NCBI GenBank assembly: GCA_044348665.1
Contig: JBIKSI010000019.1
Location: forward strand, 1 to 33,761
Source: M2408 sp044348665
Lineage (GTDB): Bacteria; Bacteroidota; Bacteroidia; Flavobacteriales_D; Crocinitomicaceae
DNA length: 33,761 nucleotides
Direction: 5' to 3'
Numbering within the stretch: the stretch's first letter is position 1; each line of letters starts with the position of its first letter. Under the pieces are notes generated by a model. The model saw only the letters and a program-made list of their open reading frames with translations, was not told the DNA's origin and did no database searches. A program made the translations under genes and the position numbers. This document shows, one piece after another, positions 15,120 through 23,777 of the stretch.

Positions 15120-16406
15120 ATGAAGAATGTAAAGAAACTTGAAGATTCAAAAATCGCAATTATAGGTTTAGGCTACGTAGGATTGCCTTTGGCGGTGGAA
15201 CTTTCAAAAAAATTTAAAGTATTAGGTTTTGACATTTCTACCAATAGGGTAAATGAATTGAACAACGGAAATGATTTCACTTTAGAGGTTTCAGAAGACG
15301 AATTAAAGTCTGTTCTTAAAGGTGGTTTAGAGTTATCTTATAATGAAGAAGATTTAAAATCTTGTAATATTTACATCGTTACAGTTCCAACTCCAATTAA
15401 TATTCATAAAGCTCCTGATTTAACTCCATTGATTTCTGCAAGTACAATGATTGGGAAGACTTTAGCGGCAGGAGATGTTGTTATTTATGAATCTACCACT
15501 TATCCAGGGTGCACAGAAGAAGATTGCGTTCCTGTATTAGAGAAATTTTCCAACTTGAAATTCAATGAAGATTTTTATTGTGGGTATTCTCCAGAAAGAA
15601 TTAATCCAGGCGACAAGGTAAATACATTAACAAAAATAAAGAAAGTTACTTCTGGTTCTACTCCTGAAATAGCTGATTATGTAAATGACATGTACGCATC
15701 AATAATTACTGCGGGAACATTTAAAGCTTCTTGTATTAAGGTTGCAGAAGCATCAAAAGCTATTGAAAATGCTCAAAGAGATGTTAATATTTCATTTGTA
15801 AATGAGTTGTCATTAATTTTTGATCGAGTTGGTATTGACACACATGAGGTGTTGGAAGCAGCAGGTACAAAGTGGAATTTCTTAAAATACAAGCCAGGTT
15901 TAGTTGGTGGTCACTGTATAGGTGTTGACCCCTATTATTTAGCTCATAAAGCTGAAGAGCTAGGTTATCACCCAGCAGTTATTCTTTCTGGTAGGAGAGT
16001 AAATGACAATATGGGAATGTTTGTTGCTAATAAGGTAGTAAAACTTTTAATAAAAAAAGGAAAAACGGTTAGAGGAAGCAAAGCATTGATTTTAGGTTTT
16101 ACTTTTAAAGAAAATTGTCCTGATATCAGAAACACAAGAGTAATAGATATTTACAATGAATTAATTCAATTTGAATTGGACGTTGATGTTTATGACCCAT
16201 GGGCAGATTTAAAAGAAGTTGAGCATGAATATAATTTAAAATTGACCTCTAAAGAAAATTTATCCAAATATGATGCAATTATTTTGGCTGTTTCTCATGA
16301 TGAATTTTTGACTATTAAATTGGATGATTTAAAATTGAATTCAAATTCGATTGTATATGATACAAAAGCATTTTTTGATAAAGTTTTAGTTGACGGGAGA
16401 TTGTAA
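15120..16406 (+). CDS. UDP-N-acetylhexosamine 6-dehydrogenase (TviB/WbpA/WecC group)
   Basis: 428 residues, the normal length. IAIIGLGYVGLPLAVEL (residues 12-28) is the NAD-binding site. TVPTPI, ESTTYPGCTEE, and YSPERINPGD near 156-164 are typical of the UDP-glucose/UDP-HexNAc dehydrogenase family. KAIENAQRDVNI (about 213-224) provides the catalytic Lys and Asn, and GGHCIGVDPYYL contains the active-site Cys at 266. The overall pattern is closest to TviB/WbpA-type enzymes, which oxidise UDP-GlcNAc or UDP-GalNAc to the uronic acid. In this locus WecB and a WecG-type transferase are also present, so oxidation of UDP-ManNAc (WecC role) is equally possible. Sequence alone does not decide the substrate. 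Confidence 0.92.
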   Translation: MKNVKKLEDSKIAIIGLGYVGLPLAVELSKKFKVLGFDISTNRVNELNNGNDFTLEVSEDELKSVLKGGLELSYNEEDLKSCNIYIVTVPTPINIHKAPDLTPLISASTMIGKTLAAGDVVIYESTTYPGCTEEDCVPVLEKFSNLKFNEDFYCGYSPERINPGDKVNTLTKIKKVTSGSTPEIADYVNDMYASIITAGTFKASCIKVAEASKAIENAQRDVNISFVNELSLIFDRVGIDTHEVLEAAGTKWNFLKYKPGLVGGHCIGVDPYYLAHKAEELGYHPAVILSGRRVNDNMGMFVANKVVKLLIKKGKTVRGSKALILGFTFKENCPDIRNTRVIDIYNELIQFELDVDVYDPWADLKEVEHEYNLKLTSKENLSKYDAIILAVSHDEFLTIKLDDLKLNSNSIVYDTKAFFDKVLVDGRL

Positions 16407-16464
16407 CTTCTAGCAATTAAAAAAATCAGTGCATAAATTGTTTTTGTAAAATTCTAAAAATGAT

Positions 16465-17532
16465 ATGGAAGAAAAAGATTTAAAGGTAAGGGATTTAATT
16501 ATAAAACTTATAGAATTATTTCGATTTTTGAGTTCTAAATGGATAATAATTTTGATTTTCAGTTTTTTAGGTGCAGGATTGGGGTTTTTAAAGGCAATAA
16601 GTACTAATGCTAAATATGAAGCTAAACTTACCTTTGTTTTAGAAGAAGAGAAAAGTGGTCTTGGAGGAGCTTCATCGTTAGCAAATAGCCTAGGTATTGC
16701 AGGAATTGGTGAAGGTGGTGAAGGTGATTTATTTTCATCAATTAATTTTTTTGACTTTTTGCAATCTCGTAATTTGATTGAAAAAGTTTTATTGGATTTG
16801 TATGATGAAAAAACAAAAAAGACCTTCATGCAAAAATATGTAGAAATTTATCAATTAGAAAAAATATGGTATGAAAGTGATAAGCCAGAACTTAAAAGAG
16901 GAATTAAATTTCATTTTGGTGACGATCGAGATAAATTCTCAAAAGTTAAAGACTCTATTTTGGGAGCAACCTATCTGACTTTTATCGATACACATTTAAA
17001 ACTTCAAAGACCAGATACTGAAAAAGCCCTGATGGAAATAACTATTATTACCGAAAGTGAAATGTTTTCTAAAAGGTTTTCTGAAAAGTTGTTAGAGGTT
17101 GCTTTTGAACATTATTCAATTAATAAGATTCAAAAAGCAAGAAATAATGTAAATATTTTACAAAGACAAGCAGACTCCGTAAGAGTTGAATTATATAATG
17201 CTCTTACAGGAGTTGCTGCTAGTAACGATAAAATGTTTGGATTAAGTCCAGCTATGAATGTGATGCGTGTTCCATCAGCAAAAAAGCAAGTGGATGTTCA
17301 AGTAAATACTGCAATTTTGGCTGAATTAGTTAAGAATTTAGAAATCTCAAAAATGACATTATTAAATCAAACACCTCTTTATCAAATTGTAGACAAACCA
17401 ATTTTGCCATTAAGTATTATAAAATTAGGAAAGATAAAGGCTTTAATTATCGGTGGTTTCTTAGGCGGGTTTTTGATTATTTCATTTTTCATTTTTAGCA
17501 GGTATATTAAAAGGCAATTAAGTAATGAATAA
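16465..17532 (+). CDS. Wzz-type polysaccharide chain-length regulator, without kinase domain
   Basis: 355 residues with the polysaccharide co-polymerase plan: a cytoplasmic N-terminus, a membrane segment at about 26-44, a large periplasmic part, and a second membrane segment at about 325-346. The second segment is preceded by the Pro-containing stretch VDKPILPLS. A Gly-rich segment at 67-88 and a helical region near 205-235 (IQKARNNVNILQRQADSVRVEL) fit Wzz. The C-terminus ends a few residues after the second membrane segment, so there is no BY-kinase (Wzc) domain, and no separate kinase gene is in the window. It probably sets chain length with the Wzy polymerase at 20520. The start at 16465 is preceded by an out-of-frame ATG at 16460. 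Confidence 0.88.
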   Translation: MEEKDLKVRDLIIKLIELFRFLSSKWIIILIFSFLGAGLGFLKAISTNAKYEAKLTFVLEEEKSGLGGASSLANSLGIAGIGEGGEGDLFSSINFFDFLQSRNLIEKVLLDLYDEKTKKTFMQKYVEIYQLEKIWYESDKPELKRGIKFHFGDDRDKFSKVKDSILGATYLTFIDTHLKLQRPDTEKALMEITIITESEMFSKRFSEKLLEVAFEHYSINKIQKARNNVNILQRQADSVRVELYNALTGVAASNDKMFGLSPAMNVMRVPSAKKQVDVQVNTAILAELVKNLEISKMTLLNQTPLYQIVDKPILPLSIIKLGKIKALIIGGFLGGFLIISFFIFSRYIKRQLSNE

Positions 17533-17535
17533 TAA

Positions 17536-17549
17536 TTTCTATTTAGAAA
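17536..17549. repeat. Short inverted repeat in the gap between wzz and the GT4 gene
   Basis: TTTCTA / TAGAAA separated by TT, directly followed by an A run on the plus strand. It is not a plus-strand terminator, because no T run follows. Possible small regulatory dyad or chance in AT-rich sequence. Confidence 0.2.
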
Positions 17550-17589
17550 AAAAATATTTTATAAATTTAACAATCAACCATATCTTCAA

Positions 17590-18834
17590 ATGGAAAATAT
17601 TAAACCTTTAAATGTAGTTCATGTTTTATACCAATCAATTCCAAATATTTCTGGGTCGAGCACAAGAAGTTATGATATTGTTTCTTCACAAATAAAAATT
17701 GGTTTAAAACCTACCATTTTGACTTCTCCTTTTCAACAAGGAAAAAATGTTATGTATGGCTATGAAATAATTGAAGGCGTAAATTATTATAGAACCTACA
17801 ATAACAATAAAAATCAAGAGGTAAGTGAAACGGGAAATAAATTTATAAAACGAATTTTTAAGCTTTTTAGTGTTTTTGGGTTTTATTCAAAAATAAAAAA
17901 AGTTGCATTAGAAAATAAAGCTGATATTATTCACTCTCACGCCATGTTTTTCTGTGGGATTCCTTCTTTTTTTGTTGCTAGAAAATTAAACATTCCTCAT
18001 GTTTATGAAGTGCGATCTCTTTGGGAAGAAAGAAAGAAAGATGCTAATAGTAAAAGTCTTTTTGTAAAACTAGAGTATAAGGTTCTAAGATTTTTAGAAA
18101 CTTATACAATGAAGAAAAGCAACCATGTAATTGCTATTAATGAGAATCTCCGTTTAGATATTATAAAACGAGGAATAAATCCAAAAAAAATATCCGTTAT
18201 TCCAAATGCGGTGAACATTGACTTTATTGAAAGTCAAAAAACCAAAAAAAATGATAAAAGTATAAATGACTCTTCTTTTGTAATTGGATACATAGGTTCA
18301 ATTAGTCCTATTGAGGGACTTGATAATCTTGTTAAAGTAGTTAAGAGATTGAATGCCAAAAATAATGATATCAAACTTTTTATTTATGGATCAGGTAAGG
18401 AAGATGAAATTACTAAATTGCGAGGAGTAATATCCGAAGATAATAACATACAATTAAAAGGCTCGATTGTCAGAGCTGATATTTATAAAGCATATAATGA
18501 AGTTTCAATTATTGTAAATCCTCGTGTAAAATCAAAATTAACTGATTCGGTTACACCACTAAAGCCATTAGAAGCTATGGGTTTTGAAAAAATTGTTATA
18601 GCAAGTGATGTTGGCGGAATGAAGGAATTAATTGAAAATAACAAAACAGGGTTTTTGTATCCTTCTGAAGATATTCAGGCTTTAGAAGATGTTATTGAAA
18701 AAGTGCATAAACTAAAAGAGAATGATTTATTAGAAATCAAGTCTAATGCTTTAAAGTACGTTAGGGAACATCGCAGTTGGGATGCAAATGCCAAGCTTTA
18801 CTATTCAATATACAGAAAGCTAATAGGGCGATGA
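17590..18834 (+). CDS. Glycosyltransferase family 4 (GT-B fold)
   Basis: 414 residues. The N-terminal donor/acceptor half starts with VVHVLYQSIPNISGSSTRS, a Gly/Ser loop typical of GT4. It contains HSHAMFFCGIPSFFVARKLNIP and YEVRSLWEER. The C-terminal half starts at FVIGYIGSISPIEGLDNLV and has IYGSGKE, LKGSIVRADI, and the nucleotide-sugar binding Glu region PLKPLEAMGFEKIVIASDVGG. It is a retaining, cytoplasmic transferase that adds one sugar to the lipid-linked repeat unit; donor and acceptor are unknown. It is the only clear GT4 in the locus. Its stop overlaps the flippase start as ATGA. Confidence 0.92.
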   Translation: MENIKPLNVVHVLYQSIPNISGSSTRSYDIVSSQIKIGLKPTILTSPFQQGKNVMYGYEIIEGVNYYRTYNNNKNQEVSETGNKFIKRIFKLFSVFGFYSKIKKVALENKADIIHSHAMFFCGIPSFFVARKLNIPHVYEVRSLWEERKKDANSKSLFVKLEYKVLRFLETYTMKKSNHVIAINENLRLDIIKRGINPKKISVIPNAVNIDFIESQKTKKNDKSINDSSFVIGYIGSISPIEGLDNLVKVVKRLNAKNNDIKLFIYGSGKEDEITKLRGVISEDNNIQLKGSIVRADIYKAYNEVSIIVNPRVKSKLTDSVTPLKPLEAMGFEKIVIASDVGGMKELIENNKTGFLYPSEDIQALEDVIEKVHKLKENDLLEIKSNALKYVREHRSWDANAKLYYSIYRKLIGR

Positions 18835-20036
18835 AAATTCAAAAATTATATAATAAAATACCTATATTGATCATGCTTTTTGGGACATTGTCCTTGTTCT
18901 CCATGGGGTTTTTTTTAAAGAAAATTTTGACCGATGAGGAGTATGGTAAATTTTCAATGCTCATAACTTATATAACTATGTTGAATTCTTTTGGTCTTTT
19001 TGGTGCTGAACAATTGATATTAAGAAAAGGGAAAGTGATAGACAATAAGGTTGTGATAAGCGATTCGATAAGAGTTTTAACATTGTTTGCTTTATTGATC
19101 TCATCTATTTTTATTCCTCTTTTTTTTAGTTATTTGAATCTTTTCGACAATAAGTTTCAATTAATGATATTTACATTTTTTACAATTATTATTATGTTGA
19201 GTTTTAACGTGTTTAGACTCATTAAATGGTTTAATATCGCACAAGTCGTTCAATCATTTTGGAAAATTGTAGTGTTTTTCATCATTTCAATATTGTTATA
19301 TAATTTGTTTAGGCTTGATTATCAAATGATTAGTTTATTGTTTTTTAGTGCAGTGTCCATTAGCGGTGTTATTATTTTTATCATTTTACTAAGGAGAGTT
19401 AATTTGTTCAATTTTAACTCGTTTGATAGAATTCAGAAAGAAGATATTTATTTATTGTTTTATTTTTTCATTTCACTCATTACCATTTCAATTATAGGTA
19501 ATGGTGACAAGTTGCTGTTGGAAAGGTATTTCAATTTTTCTACTTTGGGATCATATTTCTTTTTGGGTTTGATTATTTCATTTCCTTTTAATTTTGTACA
19601 AGGTTATTTAGGCTTTATTTATATTGTAGATTATAAAGAATCAGATAAGCCAATAGAGTTAACAAAAAAAAAGATTAAAACAGTATTACTTTATTCACTA
19701 ATCCTCACTATACTCGTGTTGATTGTTGTTTATGCCTCATTTAGGTGGGATTTTATAGAAAAGGAATATATATACTCTAATTGGGAGTTGATATTAATTT
19801 TTATTTGCACTGGGATTTTAAGACTTATTTACTCTGTTTACTCCTCTTGGATGGGCGCCTTAGGAAGTGTAATTTCAATTAGAAAAGCTAATTTTTGGAG
19901 TTTGGGTGCTACAATTTTAATAGTTGTTTTGTTATTAATAGTTCCGATTTCGATTTTAACTATATCTATTGGCTTTATGCTAATGTGGCTTGTTCGATTG
20001 ATTATTTGGAGAAAATTTTGTTTGTATGAAAATTAG
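18831..20036 (+). CDS. Wzx-type polysaccharide flippase (MOP/PST family)
   Basis: 401 residues from the ATG at 18831, which overlaps the GT4 stop codon as ATGA. A longer TTG-initiated form has a non-membrane N-terminus that is only the GT4 gene read in another frame. About 11-12 hydrophobic segments span the whole length. The N-terminus (ILIMLFGTLSLFSMGFFLKKILTDEEYGKFSMLITY) is typical of the polysaccharide-transport subfamily of MATE/MOP proteins. It moves undecaprenyl-linked repeat units to the periplasmic face. The 3' end overlaps the acetyltransferase gene by 11 bp. Annotation as Wzx rests on topology and context, as these proteins diverge fast. Confidence 0.85.
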   Translation: MKIQKLYNKIPILIMLFGTLSLFSMGFFLKKILTDEEYGKFSMLITYITMLNSFGLFGAEQLILRKGKVIDNKVVISDSIRVLTLFALLISSIFIPLFFSYLNLFDNKFQLMIFTFFTIIIMLSFNVFRLIKWFNIAQVVQSFWKIVVFFIISILLYNLFRLDYQMISLLFFSAVSISGVIIFIILLRRVNLFNFNSFDRIQKEDIYLLFYFFISLITISIIGNGDKLLLERYFNFSTLGSYFFLGLIISFPFNFVQGYLGFIYIVDYKESDKPIELTKKKIKTVLLYSLILTILVLIVVYASFRWDFIEKEYIYSNWELILIFICTGILRLIYSVYSSWMGALGSVISIRKANFWSLGATILIVVLLLIVPISILTISIGFMLMWLVRLIIWRKFCLYEN

Positions 20037-20523
20037 ATATGAATTAATTTTGTGGTATTCATCATTTTTAAAGCGAATACCTGGAAACATAGGTTGCTTT
20101 TTAAGGCGTAAGTTATTACCTTTAAAGATTGGAAAAGGTTCGAAAATTTGGGATTTTGTGCAAATTGACTCGCCCTCTAAAATCAGTATAGGTAAGAATG
20201 TCTCAATTAATAGGTATTCTATTTTGCATGGTGGTGGTGGAATTGACATTGGAGATGATGTATTAATTGGACCAAATGTGACCATTTATTCCCAAAGTCA
20301 TAAGTTTACGGATAAATTTATGAAGATTAGAGAACAGGGATACGTGACAAAAAAAGTCGTAATTGGAAATAACACATGGATAGCCTCTAATGTGATAATA
20401 CTCCCTGGGGTTGTTATAGGTGACAATTGCGTGATTGCAGCTGGAACGATAGTAACAAAATCAGTTCCAAATAACACTTTAATCAGGAATAAGATAAGTA
20501 TTTTTGATTCTAAAATTCAATGA
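20026..20523 (+). CDS. Hexapeptide-repeat acyltransferase (LbH, sugar O-acetyltransferase-like)
   Basis: 165 residues. Imperfect hexapeptide repeats run through most of the protein (IGKGSKIWDF, ISIGKNVSINRYS, IDIGDDVLIGPNVTIYSQSH, VVIGNNTWIASNVIILPGVVIGDNCVIAAGTIVTKSVPNNTL), forming a left-handed beta-helix. The SQSH segment carries the His used as catalytic base in galactoside/maltose-type acetyltransferases. The start overlaps the flippase gene by 11 bp and the end overlaps wzy by ATGA. It probably O-acetylates a sugar of the repeat unit from acetyl-CoA; the target is not known. Confidence 0.9.
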   Translation: MKIRYELILWYSSFLKRIPGNIGCFLRRKLLPLKIGKGSKIWDFVQIDSPSKISIGKNVSINRYSILHGGGGIDIGDDVLIGPNVTIYSQSHKFTDKFMKIREQGYVTKKVVIGNNTWIASNVIILPGVVIGDNCVIAAGTIVTKSVPNNTLIRNKISIFDSKIQ

Positions 20524-21815
20524 GAAATATTGCCTTAATAATATCAATATTTGGATATTTAATTTCCCTATATTTGCAAGACTATGTAATGATATATATT
20601 ACTACAATGTCTTGCTTATTTTTGATATTTTTAAGCAACAATGCTGGAGCCAAAATAATGTCATTCGTATATTTTCTTTATTTTGGATTAGCAACGCTAA
20701 ACATTTCCACATATCGAGGAACCATAAGTGTTGAGACATTAACTTTATATAGTTTATTAATTTTAATATCATTTATACCATTTTTAATTTTTAGACAAGT
20801 TTCTAATAGACAAAGTTACACTCAATTAAAAATCACACAATTATTTTTTAGTGTGGCAAATACTCATTTAAGTATTGTGTATTTATGTGTTTTACTTGTA
20901 GTTGTTTTATATGGAAACGTTTTTATTAATCAGGAGGCTAGGTTTAATATATCTCCAGCTATAGGTTATATTGTAAAATCTTCATTGATAATTCCCTTAT
21001 TTTATCCATTCTTTGAAAAGAAGAACAAGCTAAAGTTTTTTATTTATGTAGTTTTACCTATATTACCCACCATATTCCTAGGTGGAAGAGGAACGGTCAT
21101 AATTATTTTAGGAGCCTATTTAATTGTAAATTTTTGGAGAGAAAGTTCTTTAAAATCAACTATGTCAGAAAAAAAAAGAGACATAGATAAGAAAAAGCAA
21201 AAAAAAACATTAATTCGATTTGGATTAATTGGTGCGGTTATTTTATTTGGATTATATTATATTAGAAGATTATTTAGTAAAGAATTAATTGGTGTTTCAA
21301 TGATTTTGAAAATATATAAATTCCCTTCTACTTCTTGGGTCTATGTTCTGATTCTTCCCCTTTACACTGGGTTTCGAGAAACTGTAGGTATATCAAATGT
21401 GATTATTGAAAATCAATTTAGTAATGTTTATTCATCAACTCCCATGTTCTTTTCGGAATTGTTAACAATTTTACCAGGAGATCATGTAGCTCCAGGTCAG
21501 GTTCTTGGCAAGCAAATTATTGGCTCAACTTTGGATGGGGGATTGACACCAGGTCTTTTAGGCGGTTTATATCTTGATTTTGGGAATATGTCAATTTTTG
21601 GGGGGGGAATTATTATGGGGTTAATATGTGTTTATTATCGTAAATCTAGAATCAATAATTACCACTTGTTAATATTTGCACTTTCCTTTGTCCAATTTCT
21701 TCATCTTTTTCATCGTGGATTTTTAAAACTTGAATACTTCACTTTTATTCTTCTATTAATTATTTACTTTTCATTTACTATTAAATCTAAAATAAATCTT
21801 GGCTATGAAAAATAA
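20520..21815 (+). CDS. O-antigen/capsule polymerase (Wzy-like)
   Basis: 431 residues with about ten hydrophobic segments and a large loop between about residues 255 and 350. That loop includes ETVGISNVIIENQFSN, GDHVAPGQVLGKQIIG and GGLTPGLLGGLYLDFG. Wzy proteins are recognised mainly by this topology and by position between flippase and transferases; sequence identity is low across the family. A Lys-rich cytoplasmic loop (near 215-240, KKRDIDKKKQKK) separates two membrane blocks. It probably polymerises repeat units on the periplasmic side. It starts in the overlap with the acetyltransferase, and its last codons overlap the start of the lipoprotein gene. Confidence 0.8.
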   Translation: MRNIALIISIFGYLISLYLQDYVMIYITTMSCLFLIFLSNNAGAKIMSFVYFLYFGLATLNISTYRGTISVETLTLYSLLILISFIPFLIFRQVSNRQSYTQLKITQLFFSVANTHLSIVYLCVLLVVVLYGNVFINQEARFNISPAIGYIVKSSLIIPLFYPFFEKKNKLKFFIYVVLPILPTIFLGGRGTVIIILGAYLIVNFWRESSLKSTMSEKKRDIDKKKQKKTLIRFGLIGAVILFGLYYIRRLFSKELIGVSMILKIYKFPSTSWVYVLILPLYTGFRETVGISNVIIENQFSNVYSSTPMFFSELLTILPGDHVAPGQVLGKQIIGSTLDGGLTPGLLGGLYLDFGNMSIFGGGIIMGLICVYYRKSRINNYHLLIFALSFVQFLHLFHRGFLKLEYFTFILLLIIYFSFTIKSKINLGYEK

Positions 21816-22905
21816 ATATTATTTTTTCCTTTTAATTTGTTTATTTCAATTTGGTAGTTGCAAAAACAAAGTTAAACGAAAGTTCAATAATTTTGAAATT
21901 ACAAAAGATCTTTTTAGTCATGATGAATTATCTATAGATTTTAAAGCCGACACAAATTATCTGAAGTCAGAAAAAAAAACTAAGTTGTTCATTAGCACAT
22001 TAGGAAGTGATGATAATTCTGGAAAATCATACAAGGAAGCAGTTTTAACCTTGTATAGAGTTCATAAAATATTGATGGAATTAAAACCCAAATCAGATGT
22101 TGAAATATATATTGATACTGGTGTTTATATTGGACAGCAAGTTAATTGGAGTTTTGTGAACGGAAAAAAAATTACGATCACTGGATTTGCTAAAAATAAC
22201 AAAAGACCAATTTTCAATGGAATTGGAAAAGAGACATGGTTTCGATTGGATTTTAGAAATGGAAAAAATACAAATTTAAATTTTAGATTTTTAGAAATAA
22301 TTAATTATAATTTAGGTGTAGGTTTGACTGGTGATAGAGATAACCCAAAGAAAGGTTGGAATGGAGGTAATGTCTTTTATAAAATGTCTTTTAAAAATAT
22401 TGGTTCAAAATTCTCTGTAAAGAAAAATGTTGGTTACTCAGCTATCAATTTGGTTAATTCAAGAGAAAATAAAATAATTAATTGTGTGTTTGAAAACATC
22501 GAAAACATAGAGAAAAACGGAGAAGAAGGTCTTATTCATGCATTATATTTTGCACATTATTCATCTAATAATTTAGTAAAAGACTGTAGTTTTTTAAATG
22601 TTTCAGGAGATCCGATTAGAGTTAGAGATGAATCTAATTACAATCGGATAATCCGTAATTTTTTTAAAAATGCAGGCATAACAGCTTTTTTTAGTGAGTG
22701 GTATTGTAGCTCAGAAACCACAACTAGAAACTGTACTAAAAAATCAGGTGAATGTTCGAGTTTAGGAAACCTATTTTTGAAAAATAAATGTAATAATGGT
22801 TATGCTGGAAAAAAAATTGATTTGATTAAATTATACGGAAATGATTCGCTATGCGGAAAAACCAATTTTGTCAGATTAAAGTATTCTAAAAATAAAATAA
22901 TATAG
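21805..22905 (+). CDS. Beta-helix lipoprotein (pectate-lyase-like fold), capsule-associated
   Basis: 366 residues from the ATG at 21805, 11 bp before the end of wzy; a TTG at 21799 is less likely. The signal peptide ends FQFGSC, giving a lipobox Cys at 19, so the mature protein is lipid-anchored. A DUF1565-like opening (KLFISTLGSDDNSGKSYKEA) leads into stacked beta-helix coils containing ITITGFAKNN, NLVNSRENKIINCVF, YFAHYSSNNLVKDCSFLNVSG and DPIRVRDESNYNRIIRNFFKNAG. These are typical of right-handed parallel beta-helix proteins acting on polysaccharides (lyases, hydrolases, epimerases). The C-terminal 80 residues contain six Cys (in WYCS, RNCT, GECS, NKCN and LCGK, plus others). No catalytic set can be named. 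It is probably an enzyme or binder for the locus's own polysaccharide. Confidence 0.75.
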   Translation: MKNKYYFFLLICLFQFGSCKNKVKRKFNNFEITKDLFSHDELSIDFKADTNYLKSEKKTKLFISTLGSDDNSGKSYKEAVLTLYRVHKILMELKPKSDVEIYIDTGVYIGQQVNWSFVNGKKITITGFAKNNKRPIFNGIGKETWFRLDFRNGKNTNLNFRFLEIINYNLGVGLTGDRDNPKKGWNGGNVFYKMSFKNIGSKFSVKKNVGYSAINLVNSRENKIINCVFENIENIEKNGEEGLIHALYFAHYSSNNLVKDCSFLNVSGDPIRVRDESNYNRIIRNFFKNAGITAFFSEWYCSSETTTRNCTKKSGECSSLGNLFLKNKCNNGYAGKKIDLIKLYGNDSLCGKTNFVRLKYSKNKII

Positions 22906-22921
22906 TTAAACTTGTTTAATA

Positions 22922-23620
22922 ATGGAATTTAAGATAATAAATAATATCAAAGTGTACGCTCCAGGATCTCGAAATGAACTTATAGATTTTGTTTTTACTA
23001 ATAAATCAATTTTGGTAGCCGTAAACGCTGAGAAAATAATGAAATCTACTTTAGAATTGAAAGATATTATTAATAGAAATGTTGGTTATCCTGATGGAGT
23101 TGGTGCTGTATGGGCTTTGAAAAAAAAGGGTATTGGTAATGTAGTAAAAATCCCTGGATGTGAGTTATGGTTAGAAATAATTAGGAGGTATAGTAAAGAA
23201 AAAACCTTTTATTTAGTTGGAGGTAAAGACGATGTTGTTAATCAAACGATCAAAAAAATTAAATCAGAATTTCCAACTATTCAAATAGTTGGATTTAGAA
23301 ATGGGTACCTTAATGATGATAATGAAAAACGGGAATTAATTCTTGATATTGGAGAAAAAAAACCTGATGTAGTATTTGTTGCTATGGGTTCTCCAAAACA
23401 AGAACTGTTGATGGAGGAGATGTATTTGCAACATGCAGCGGTTTATCAAGGTTTAGGAGGTAGTTTTGACGTTTACAATGGTAATGTAGAAAGAGCACCA
23501 ACTTGGTGGATTAACAACAACTTAGAGTGGGCATATCGTTTAATAAAGCAACCCACTAGAATAAAAAGACAATTGGTATTAGTGAAATTTTTTATTTATC
23601 TTACACTTAATAAATTTTAG
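22922..23620 (+). CDS. WecG/TagA/CpsF family glycosyltransferase (GT26)
   Basis: 232 residues, the normal family length. Diagnostic motifs are VAVNAEKIM (33-40), GYPDGVGAVWA (55-65), PGCELW (78-83), YLVGG (97-101), MGSPKQE (155-161) and GLGGSFDVYNGNVERAP. E. coli WecG transfers ManNAcA from UDP-ManNAcA in enterobacterial common antigen. TagA transfers ManNAc in teichoic acid, and other members use different donors. The presence of wecB and a UDP-HexNAc dehydrogenase in the same locus favours ManNAc or ManNAcA as donor (inference). The start is 16 bp after the lipoprotein stop. Confidence 0.93.
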   Translation: MEFKIINNIKVYAPGSRNELIDFVFTNKSILVAVNAEKIMKSTLELKDIINRNVGYPDGVGAVWALKKKGIGNVVKIPGCELWLEIIRRYSKEKTFYLVGGKDDVVNQTIKKIKSEFPTIQIVGFRNGYLNDDNEKRELILDIGEKKPDVVFVAMGSPKQELLMEEMYLQHAAVYQGLGGSFDVYNGNVERAPTWWINNNLEWAYRLIKQPTRIKRQLVLVKFFIYLTLNKF

Positions 23621-23634
23621 TCTTAAAGTGTATT

Positions 23635-23697
23635 ATCAGTACTCATTTTAGTTAATTGTTTTAGTAAAACTAAGTAAATTAATAAAATACCACTGAT
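23635..23697. repeat. 63-nt imperfect inverted repeat upstream of wecB
   Basis: Three nested complementary blocks are seen. The outer one is ATCAGT / ACTGAT, the middle one ATTTTA-TTAATT (with one bulged G) / AATTAATAAAAT, and the inner one TTAGT / ACTAA with a AAA loop. Mostly A-T pairs. No T run follows, so it is not a classical terminator. It may fold in the wecB leader or form a DNA cruciform. Confidence 0.5.
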
Positions 23698-23707
23698 GTA
23701 TATACAT
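23696..23707. promoter_or_regulatory. Perfect 12-bp palindrome ATGTATATACAT, possible operator
   Basis: A complete inverted repeat 70 bp before the wecB ATG. It shares two bases with the end of the 63-nt inverted repeat. It could bind a dimeric regulator; chance cannot be ruled out in AT-rich DNA. Confidence 0.35.
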
Positions 23708-23777
23708 TAATATTTTCAATAAAAAAATGATAAAAGTGAAAGTAAATAATTTATACATAATTTAAATAAAAAGTAAA

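Noticed and set aside
16410..16829. Minus-strand 139-codon ORF over the start of wzz
   Set aside because: Low-complexity Ser/Pro/Lys composition is explained by reading the wzz sequence backwards. The wzz protein has a clear family plan.
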